Shown: positions 7,616 through 13,291 of the stretch, piece by piece
Layout: every line of letters begins with the position of its first letter
How positions within the stretch are numbered: the stretch's first letter is position 1
Origin: Clostridia bacterium
GTDB taxonomy: Bacteria > Bacillota > Clostridia > TANB77 > CAG-508
NCBI GenBank assembly: GCA_022790685.1
Contig: JAAVXQ010000102.1
Location: 1 to 13,291 of the forward strand
Direction: 5' to 3'
DNA length: 13,291 nt
Position numbers and translations under genes: made by a program
The notes under the pieces: model-generated
What the model was told of the DNA's origin: nothing
Databases searched by the model: none
Seen by the model: only the letters and a program-made list of their open reading frames with translations

Positions 7616-8848
7616 TTAATGTAATATAACCTCATCATATAGACTAATTCTTTTAATATTTGACATTTCTTCTTTTGAAAATCCTAATTTTTCAAAGTGT
7701 TCATCTGTATAAGCAATTATAGAATATGTATCATTTTGTCTCATTATAAACACTTCAATTTTTTCTTGATATCCAGCTCTGTTTCTTTCCACATAGGTTT
7801 TATCATTCTCTTCTATTATAGCCGAATTACTAATTTTTAAACCAGCATATTTCCACCAAATTATATCCATAGATATTTTTCTATATTCAATTAAATCTTC
7901 AACACTATCAAAAATTTCAAATACTATTATAATATCTTCATCATCACTAGTATCATTTTTTATTATTTTAACAATTTCAGCATTTATTTCTTTAGACGAA
8001 GAAAATCTAAGAGAAACCTTATCTCCTACTTTTGCATCATGTGATTTTTCAGTATTCATGCAGGTTGCTATATAACAATGGAAATTATCAATAACTTTTC
8101 CTTTTTCTGAACTTATTGGAGTTACTGCTCCAACTTTTAGTTCAAAACTATCCAAGAGTTCTTTATTTAAATAATCAAAATTATCTGTTTTTAAAATTTC
8201 TTCTAATCCATCTGTTCTATACGATACTATTCCAGATATTGGAGCTTTTATTATTTCTGAATCTCGTTCTAGTCTGCTTTTAAGCTCATCTCTTTTATTT
8301 GTTAAATTCTTTATATAAGAACCTTCTGGACTTTGATTTCCAGTTATATCAGTTTTTTTACTCATATAATTTTCTATTAATTTACAGTTTTCTTGTATTT
8401 TTGAAAGCTCATTTAATCCATATATATTATCAATTGAAGCTTCAATTGATTTTTCTAAACTTAATATATCTGTTGTAAATATTTTTAAATCAGTTGTTTC
8501 TAATATTTCATTTATTTCTTTTTCTAGTTCTGATATATCTGATAAAACTTTTTCTTCTCCATTAGAATAATATCTAAATATTGGTTCTTCTTTAGCAGCT
8601 TTTTGATTATCGCTTACTATTGGAACCATTCCATTTTTATAATTTTCACCTTGCATAACAATTTCATCTCTTAAAATATACCCTGTTGTCGGCTCTTCAT
8701 ATGATAATGAGCCTTCTTCTGCAACAGATAAATTTACTGGTTTTTTTAACATTCTTGTACTATTAGTAACAATAAATATCAAAATTGTTATTGCAATTAC
8801 TGTCATAAACAGTCTTACATTTTCACTTTTTTTACTATCTTCTTTCAC
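7616..8848 (-). CDS. HlyD-like membrane-anchored protein
   Basis: A 410-aa protein with one N-terminal membrane helix (about 12-28, FMTVIAITILIFIVT) and a large outside domain. It has the hybrid architecture of HlyD/RND membrane-fusion proteins: a first strand region (38-75), a long helical hairpin (about 103-195), and a lipoyl-like strand IIKAPISGIVSY at 199-210. Beta-barrel-like strands follow (DAKVGDKVSLRFSSSKEINAEIVKI, 271-295, in two parts around S283), then a C-terminal domain. The start is GTG at 8846-8848; GGAGGG lies 12 bases upstream inside the end of miaA, so spacing is long. It begins 2 bases after the miaA stop. No ABC or RND transporter gene is adjacent, so it may be an orphan adaptor or an envelope protein with another role. 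Its place between miaA and sepF, where clostridia often carry such a protein, points to a cell-envelope or division link, which is inference. Confidence 0.82.
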   Translation of the reverse strand: MKEDSKKSENVRLFMTVIAITILIFIVTNSTRMLKKPVNLSVAEEGSLSYEEPTTGYILRDEIVMQGENYKNGMVPIVSDNQKAAKEEPIFRYYSNGEEKVLSDISELEKEINEILETTDLKIFTTDILSLEKSIEASIDNIYGLNELSKIQENCKLIENYMSKKTDITGNQSPEGSYIKNLTNKRDELKSRLERDSEIIKAPISGIVSYRTDGLEEILKTDNFDYLNKELLDSFELKVGAVTPISSEKGKVIDNFHCYIATCMNTEKSHDAKVGDKVSLRFSSSKEINAEIVKIIKNDTSDDEDIIIVFEIFDSVEDLIEYRKISMDIIWWKYAGLKISNSAIIEENDKTYVERNRAGYQEKIEVFIMRQNDTYSIIAYTDEHFEKLGFSKEEMSNIKRISLYDEVILH

Positions 8849-8850
8849 TA

Positions 8851-9771
8851 CTATTTTATTCCCTCCAAAATAATATCAATATTATTTTGTATTCCTTTTT
8901 CTGCATCTAGCCATACAATATCTTTATTTTTTCTAAACCAAGTAAGTTGTCTTTTGGCATATCTTCTTGTTTCCTTTTTTATTAAATCAATCATTTCCTC
9001 TTTACTTAAGTTTCCATTTAAATGTTCTACCACCTCTTTATATCCTAAGCCCTGCATTGCTGTCGGAAACTCACTATATTTTTCATATATATTTTTTACT
9101 TCCTCTATAAGACCTTGATTAATCATTATATCAACACGTTTATTTATTCTATCATAAAGTTTTTCTCTATCTCTTGAAATTGCAAAAACTCTATAATCAT
9201 ACTTTATTCCATTTATTCTAGATAAACGTTCTTGTTCGGTTTTATTTTTTCCAGTAGCATGATATATTTCTAAAACTCTAATAATTCTCTTTTTATCATT
9301 ATTGCTGATTTTCTCCATAGCTTGTTTATCTATTTTTTTTGCTTCTTCATATAAAGATACTAATCCTATATCTGTTTCAGCTATCTTCATTAGTTCATTT
9401 CTATACTCTTCATCAAAATTCATTTCTTGATATTCTATTCCATAGATTAATGAATCTATGTATAGTCCTGTTCCTCCAACAACAATTGGATATTTCCCTC
9501 TAGCTATAATATCAAGAATTACCTTTTCACTATCATTCTTAAAATTCGAAACAGTATATCTTTGGTCAGGATCAACAAAATCAATTAAATGATGTTTTAT
9601 CCCCTCTGCTTCTTCTTCAGTAACCTTTGCTGTACCAATGTTCATGTCTTTATATATTTGCATAGAATCTGCTGAAATAATTTCTCCATTTATTTTCTTT
9701 GCAAGTTCTATGGAAAGTGCTGTCTTTCCTGAGGCAGTTGGTCCAGCAATAACAATCACTTTAGGTTTCAT
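8851..9771 (-). CDS. miaA: tRNA dimethylallyltransferase
   Basis: MiaA transfers a dimethylallyl group from DMAPP to N6 of adenosine-37 in tRNAs that read codons starting with U, the first step towards ms2i6A. The 306-aa protein is of normal length. It shows the P-loop GPTASGKT at 10-17, the substrate motif SADSMQIY (33-40), IGTAK (45-49), HHLIDF (60-65), VVGGTGLYI (97-105), an insertion domain, MQGLGYKEV, and the tRNA-contacting tail KRQLTWFRKNKDIVWLD. The ATG at 9769-9771 comes 3 bases after the mutL stop, and its AGGAG site overlaps the last mutL codons and stop, so the two are probably translationally coupled. mutL-miaA is a common Bacillota order; hfq, which often follows, is replaced here by the HlyD-like gene. 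The assignment is secure. Confidence 0.97.
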   Translation of the reverse strand: MKPKVIVIAGPTASGKTALSIELAKKINGEIISADSMQIYKDMNIGTAKVTEEEAEGIKHHLIDFVDPDQRYTVSNFKNDSEKVILDIIARGKYPIVVGGTGLYIDSLIYGIEYQEMNFDEEYRNELMKIAETDIGLVSLYEEAKKIDKQAMEKISNNDKKRIIRVLEIYHATGKNKTEQERLSRINGIKYDYRVFAISRDREKLYDRINKRVDIMINQGLIEEVKNIYEKYSEFPTAMQGLGYKEVVEHLNGNLSKEEMIDLIKKETRRYAKRQLTWFRKNKDIVWLDAEKGIQNNIDIILEGIK

Positions 9772-9774
9772 ATT

Positions 9775-12342
9775 TTATCTCCTACTAAATTTTCTTTCCA
9801 TATCTATTTTTGTCATTTTTATTGCAGTAGGTCTTCCATGAGGACATGTAAATGGGTTTGGAAGTTTAAGAAGCTCTAACATAAGCTTATCTACTTCTTT
9901 TTCATCTAATTTCATTTTTGCTTTAACAGCAGACTTACATGCTACTGTAGCTATGAATTTTTCTTCTTTTTCTTGTCTTGCAGTTACTGCAACTGTATCT
10001 ATTTCATCTAGTAAGTCTAAAAATAATTGTTTTGTATTTAATTTTTCACACATACTAGGTACAGACACTAATTTTATTGTGTTTTCTCCAAACTCTTCAA
10101 AAGAAAAACCTGCTTTTTTAAACATTTCTATATTTTCTCTTGCTATATCAGTTTCCTTATGTGTAAGTGTTATTAAATCCGGAAGTAAAAGCATTTGTTC
10201 ATCTTTTTCTTCTTCACTATAATAATTCTGTTTTACTTTTTCATACATTATTCTTTCATGTGCAGCATGTTGGTCTATTATGTACATTTCATCTTTTATT
10301 TCTATTATTATATAAGTTGAAAAAGCTATTCCAACAAATTTATACTTTATTTCTGGATATTCTTCTCCTTCTTCAAAAACATTCATATTAGCATAATTAA
10401 AGTCATTTGAAGCATTAATTTTACCATTTTCTATGTTTTCTTTTTCTTCTTCTTTTTCCTTTTCTTTTCTAACAGAACTTGGTTCAATTCCAAAAGTTTT
10501 CTTGTACATTTCTTCAAATTCTGGCATATTTATTTTCTGTGTATTTTCCAAATTGTTATTTTTTTCTTCTTTTAATGCTTCTCTAATTTTTTGTGTATCT
10601 ATCATTTGAGTATTATCATTTAAATCCATTTTTGCTTTTATTAATTTTTCTGCTACTGCATCAAATGAATTTTCTTCTACTTCTAATTTTTCACCACTTT
10701 TTATAGCTTCAGCTTCTGCTTTCTTTTCTTCCTCTTCTTTATTTTTTAAAATAAGAGTATTTTGTGGTAATGCATTTTTCTCTTCTGCTTTTAAAATTTT
10801 AGTTTCCTGCATACTTTCATTATCTTTAAGCTCTTTTGTATTAATAACTTGTGTACTTTCTAAATTTTCTTTTATTAAATCAGAGGTAATTGGTTCTATT
10901 ATTTGTGTTTCATCAAAATTATTTTTTAATTTTGTAGTCATTAATTCTTGAGTTGCATCTTTAATAAGATTATTTACTGTACTTACATCTATTTCTCTTG
11001 TACCACTCGATATTTTTGTATCTTCTATTTTTATATCTTCCTCTGCTGTCTCTTCATTAACTGCTGATTTTACTTCTTCTACAGACTCTACTGTAGTCAT
11101 ATTATCCTTCTCATTTCCTTTTTTAAAATGTCTTGCATTATATATTTCTTCTAGTAAATTTTTTGGAGCTTCTTTCGGTTCTATGTCTTTTCTATTAAAT
11201 ACTCCTGAAAATCCCCTATGCTTTTCTTCATCTTTTATATATTCATCATTGCTAATAACATTATTTTTAGTATTTTCTTCTACATTTAATTTCTTAAAAC
11301 CTTCATTACTAACTTCCTCAGACTCATCTGTTTTTTCTACATTTGCAATTAATTCCGATTCCATTAGCCCTGATTTAATAGCATGATATATAGCCTTGAA
11401 TACTTTATTTTCATCTTCAAATCTTACTTCTAATTTTGCAGGATGTACATTAACATCTACAGTTTTTGGATCCATATCTATATTTAACACTACAAAACCA
11501 TATCTACCTACTGGTATCATTCCTTTATATGCTTGTTCTGCAGCTGCTGAAAGGCTTTTATCTTTTATATATCTTTCATTTACAAAAAATAATTGATTAC
11601 TTCTATTTCCTCTAGCAATTATTGGCTTTCCAATAACACCTGTTATTTTCATTTCTTCATAGGTATAATCAATATCTATTACTTCACTTGCAATTTCTTT
11701 TCCATAAATACTATAAATTATATCTTGAAGGTTTCCATTTCCATTTGTTTGGATTATAGTTTTATTATTACTTATAAATTTAAATGATACATTTGGATTT
11801 ACAAGAGCTATTCTTTTTACAATATCTTCTATATAACCTGCTTCAGTATAATCTTTCTTTAAAAACTTATATCTTACTGGTGTATTAAAAAATAATTTTT
11901 CAACTGTAATTCTTGTACCTTTTGGTGCTCCTACTTCTGTTTTTTCTAAAACATTTCCACCTTCTATAACAATTCTATGTCCTGTTTCAGCATTTTCGGT
12001 TTTTGAAACCATTTCAACATTTGCAATTGCAGCAATACTTGCTAATGCCTCACCTCTAAATCCCATAGTTTTAACCACATCTAAATCATCTGCACTTCTT
12101 ATTTTGCTTGTACTATGTCTTTCAAAACTAATTTCCATATCATCTTCTTGAATTCCAGAACCATCATCTGTAATTCTTATAAAAGATATTCCACCATTTT
12201 TTATTTCAACTGTTATATTTTTTGCTCCTGCATCTATAGAATTTTCAACCATTTCTTTAATTACAGATGCTGGTCTTTCTATAACTTCTCCAGCAGCTAT
12301 TTTATTAATAGTTAAATCATCTAAAAGAACTATTTTTCCCAT
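9775..12342 (-). CDS. mutL: DNA mismatch repair endonuclease MutL, long linker
   Basis: MutL couples mismatch recognition by MutS to strand incision. The GHKL ATPase domain has the metal/ATP helix ending VENSIDAGA (32-40), DDGSGI (59-64) and GFRGEAL (94-100); the transducer part ends at VNVHPAKLEVRF (297-308). Residues about 331-660 are an acidic, low-complexity linker. The C-terminal domain (661-855) carries the endonuclease motif DQHAAHERIMYE (690-701), a clamp-binding-like QMLLLP (716-721), ACKSA (801-805) and CPHGRPT (833-839). It is therefore of the nicking type found in bacteria lacking MutH. At 855 aa it is far longer than the usual 600-670, all of the excess being linker. The ATG at 12340-12342 has GGAGG about 7-8 bases upstream. 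The gene heads a tightly packed unit with miaA and the HlyD-like gene, from a promoter at 12385-12413. mutS, usually upstream, is not here. No break or missing catalytic motif is seen. Confidence 0.97.
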   Translation of the reverse strand: MGKIVLLDDLTINKIAAGEVIERPASVIKEMVENSIDAGAKNITVEIKNGGISFIRITDDGSGIQEDDMEISFERHSTSKIRSADDLDVVKTMGFRGEALASIAAIANVEMVSKTENAETGHRIVIEGGNVLEKTEVGAPKGTRITVEKLFFNTPVRYKFLKKDYTEAGYIEDIVKRIALVNPNVSFKFISNNKTIIQTNGNGNLQDIIYSIYGKEIASEVIDIDYTYEEMKITGVIGKPIIARGNRSNQLFFVNERYIKDKSLSAAAEQAYKGMIPVGRYGFVVLNIDMDPKTVDVNVHPAKLEVRFEDENKVFKAIYHAIKSGLMESELIANVEKTDESEEVSNEGFKKLNVEENTKNNVISNDEYIKDEEKHRGFSGVFNRKDIEPKEAPKNLLEEIYNARHFKKGNEKDNMTTVESVEEVKSAVNEETAEEDIKIEDTKISSGTREIDVSTVNNLIKDATQELMTTKLKNNFDETQIIEPITSDLIKENLESTQVINTKELKDNESMQETKILKAEEKNALPQNTLILKNKEEEEKKAEAEAIKSGEKLEVEENSFDAVAEKLIKAKMDLNDNTQMIDTQKIREALKEEKNNNLENTQKINMPEFEEMYKKTFGIEPSSVRKEKEKEEEKENIENGKINASNDFNYANMNVFEEGEEYPEIKYKFVGIAFSTYIIIEIKDEMYIIDQHAAHERIMYEKVKQNYYSEEEKDEQMLLLPDLITLTHKETDIARENIEMFKKAGFSFEEFGENTIKLVSVPSMCEKLNTKQLFLDLLDEIDTVAVTARQEKEEKFIATVACKSAVKAKMKLDEKEVDKLMLELLKLPNPFTCPHGRPTAIKMTKIDMERKFSRR
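10531..11022 (-). repeat. Degenerate T-Q/K-x-I motif repeats in the MutL linker
   Basis: Eight short matches occur in residues 441-604: TKI (442), TQEL (464), TQII (479), TQVI (497), TKIL (514), TQMI (578), TQKI (583) and TQKI (601), often preceded by Asp/Glu and Asn/Ser/Glu (DET, EST, QET, DNT, ENT). They are irregularly spaced and separated by acidic low-complexity sequence. They are seen in the protein, not as a clean DNA tandem repeat. Role unknown. Confidence 0.55.
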
Positions 12343-12384
12343 TATTATCCTCCAACCAAATCTAAATGAACTTATTTTTTTAGA

Positions 12385-12413
12385 ATTATATCATTAATTT
12401 TTTTTTTTGTACA
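12385..12413 (-). promoter_or_regulatory. Extended -10 promoter for mutL
   Basis: On the minus strand TATAAT (12385-12390) is preceded by TGA, an extended -10 (TGnTATAAT). At 17 bases lies TGTACA (12408-12413), four of six bases of the -35 consensus. The leader would be about 35 bases. The spacer includes the run of eleven A at 12398-12408. This is the best promoter for the mutL-miaA-HlyD-like unit. Confidence 0.75.
12398..12408. repeat. Eleven-base T/A homopolymer in the mutL promoter
   Basis: Eleven T on the plus strand (A on the minus strand), the longest single-base run I see in the window; other runs reach eight. It fills most of the spacer between the -35 and -10 of the mutL promoter, and its last base overlaps the -35 hexamer. 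Confidence 0.85.
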
Positions 12414-12482
12414 CTTTTTAAGCATTTTATTTTCTATATTTATTTTAATTTTAAAATTTTATTTTTATAAAAAAAGTCTATC

Positions 12483-12509
12483 ACACTTTATCTAAAAATT
12501 CATACTATA
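12483..12509 (+). promoter_or_regulatory. Possible sporulation-type (sigma-K/E-like) promoter for the small Cys-rich gene
   Basis: AC (12483-12484), 16 bases, then CATACTATA (12501-12509) fits the Bacillus sigma-K pattern AC-N16-CATANNNTA, and CATACTAT differs from the sigma-E -10 CATACAAT at one base. No convincing sigma-A -35 is found at 17 bases from the TATA-like sequences. The pattern is short and the region is very AT-rich, so a chance match is quite possible. It lies about 50 bases before the start. Confidence 0.3.
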
Positions 12510-12558
12510 TAACATACAAAAGATATAAAAAAAACAAAAATAAAAGGAGGAAACAAAA

Positions 12559-12684
12559 ATGCCAGAGAACAGAGGTTGTGGATGTGGATTTTTCGGAGGA
12601 GACTGTGATTGCTTATGGATCATAATCCTTTTAATAATCCTTTTCTGTTGTTGTGGTGGTAATGGCAGAGGCGGCTGTTGCTAA
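12559..12684 (+). CDS. Small cysteine- and glycine-rich membrane protein, 41 aa
   Basis: This is the only plus-strand gene seen. It codes for 41 residues, nine of them cysteine: C7, C9, C16, C18, C30, C31, C32, C40 and C41. The plan is MPENRGCGCGFFGG, then DCDC, a hydrophobic helix LWIIILLIILF (19-29), then CCCGGNGRGGCC to the end. The helix is short for a full bilayer span but could insert or associate with membrane. The start is well supported: AGGAGG at 12545-12550 lies 8 bases before ATG, and a strong terminator follows the stop by 11 bases. It is divergent from mutL and convergent with groEL. Databases hold similar tiny Gly/Cys-rich clostridial proteins under misleading chorion-type names; I infer the likeness from composition only. 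The paired cysteines could bind metal, form disulfides, or cross-link in a spore or envelope layer. Function is unknown. Confidence 0.8.
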   Translation: MPENRGCGCGFFGGDCDCLWIIILLIILFCCCGGNGRGGCC

Positions 12685-12695
12685 TCCATATAACT

Positions 12696-12737
12696 AAAAA
12701 AAATGAGACTTTAATAAATTAAAGTCTCATTTTTTTT
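12696..12737. terminator. Bidirectional Rho-independent terminator
   Basis: A perfect 19-bp stem (12696-12714 with 12719-12737) around a 4-base loop, with core TGAGACTTTAA. The stem ends in eight A on one side and eight T on the other, so both strands give a G/C-containing stem plus U tract. It serves the small Cys-rich gene (stop 12684) and the convergent groEL (stop 12756). Confidence 0.93.
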
Positions 12738-12755
12738 ATATTAAGCATAGAAATT

Positions 12756-13291
12756 TTAGTACATTCCACCCATATCAGCCATATCTCCTGCATGACCACC
12801 ACATGAGCATTCTTTTTCTTTCTTTTCTGTTATTATACTTTCTGTTGTAAGAATCATTGAAGCAATGCTTTCTGCATTTTCTAAAGCTGAACGAGTTACT
12901 TTTGTAGGATCAACTATTCCTGCCTTTTTCATATCTACATATTCTTCTTTATTTGCATCAAAACCTACTCCTGGTTTACTTTGTTTTACTTTATCTAGAA
13001 TAACAGCTCCTTCTAGACCACAATTTGTAGCTATTTGTTTTACTGGTTCTTCTAAAGCTTTTAATATTATTTTTACACCTATTTTTTCATTCTCAGAAAC
13101 TTCATTAAGTAATTTTCCTACTTCAGGAATTACATTTATATATGCAGTTCCACCACCTGGTAAAATTCCCTCTTCTACTGCAGCTTTTGTAGCAGATAGT
13201 GCATCTTCAATTCTTAATTTTTTTTCTTTCATTTCTACTTCAGTAGCAGCTCCTACTTCTATAACAGCTACTCCACCAGCAAGTTTTGCTA
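12756..13291 (-). CDS. groEL: Chaperonin GroEL, C-terminal third (5' part beyond right edge)
   Basis: This is the last 177 or so codons of the 60-kDa chaperonin, which folds proteins in a GroES-capped double ring using ATP. The frame is open to the right edge; the Met at 13230-13232 is internal, since KLAGGVAVIEVGAATEVE precedes it in frame. Recognisable blocks are EMKEKKLRIEDALSATKAAV, the nucleotide-contacting EGILPGGGTA loop, the IVDPTKVTRSALENA segment holding the equatorial ATP-site aspartate, and ILTTESIITEKK. The tail is odd: instead of a plain Gly-Met repeat it reads ECSCGGHAGDMADMGGMY, with two cysteines and a histidine before a normal GGM-type end. The stop is TAA at 12756-12758, followed by a shared bidirectional terminator. 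groES would be expected upstream, off the right edge. Identity is secure. Confidence 0.97.
   Translation of the reverse strand, partial: AKLAGGVAVIEVGAATEVEMKEKKLRIEDALSATKAAVEEGILPGGGTAYINVIPEVGKLLNEVSENEKIGVKIILKALEEPVKQIATNCGLEGAVILDKVKQSKPGVGFDANKEEYVDMKKAGIVDPTKVTRSALENAESIASMILTTESIITEKKEKECSCGGHAGDMADMGGMY

Noticed and set aside
9953..11787. Several plus-strand open frames of 64-89 codons opposite mutL
   Set aside because: All are antisense shadows of mutL with Ser/Phe/Ile-rich composition, overlapping each other, and without ribosome sites.
12441..12470. AT palindrome (AATTTTAAAATT) in the mutL upstream region as an operator
   Set aside because: Short all-A/T palindromes are expected by chance in DNA of this composition, and there is no second copy.
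1..13291. Mobile element, CRISPR array, toxin-antitoxin pair or phage defence island
   Set aside because: No transposase, integrase, direct-repeat array, terminal inverted repeats or recognised defence genes were found; the content is almost all core genes.

Overview
The window comes from an AT-rich, monoderm Bacillota genome, most likely a clostridial one. The evidence is strong AGGAGG-type ribosome sites on almost every gene, the pairing of sepF with divIVA, mutL followed by miaA, poly-A/T-rich spacers, and frequent GTG and TTG starts. No tRNA, rRNA, CRISPR array, transposase, phage gene or riboswitch was recognised. All genes except one small gene lie on the minus strand, so transcription runs right to left.

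Right edge (12343-13291): the 3' end of groEL (minus) faces a 41-codon cysteine-rich gene on the plus strand, missed by ordinary length cut-offs. The two converge on a shared 19-bp bidirectional terminator. The small gene diverges from mutL across a 216-bp AT-rich spacer that holds the mutL promoter.

Centre right (7616-12342): mutL, miaA and an HlyD-like membrane-anchored protein are packed with gaps of 2-3 bases, and their ribosome sites lie inside the preceding gene. This looks like one translationally coupled unit. MutL has a very long acidic linker carrying a recurring T-Q/K-x-I motif.

Centre (5201-7542): two short units. sepF-divIVA has its own TTGACA promoter and a clear terminator; both products belong to division or pole organisation. 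rsmD plus a 159-aa coiled-coil gene has its own promoter (TTGAAT-17-TATACT), which fixes the rsmD start at an internal GTG, and ends at a long hairpin.

Left (1-5180): a DNA translocase gene of the FtsK/SpoIIIE family with a TTG start, an unrecognised 505-aa protein gene with a GTG start, and the first 375 codons of a metallo-beta-lactamase/beta-CASP RNase-like gene that runs off the left edge. No promoter was found for this group, so it may depend on readthrough of the hairpin in front of ftsK.

Most of the content is core housekeeping: mismatch repair, tRNA and rRNA modification, division, chromosome translocation, chaperonin. The most unusual items are the cysteine-rich mini-protein beside a GroEL with a cysteine-containing tail, the MutL linker repeats, an A11 run as the spacer of the mutL promoter, and the unrecognised 505-aa protein.
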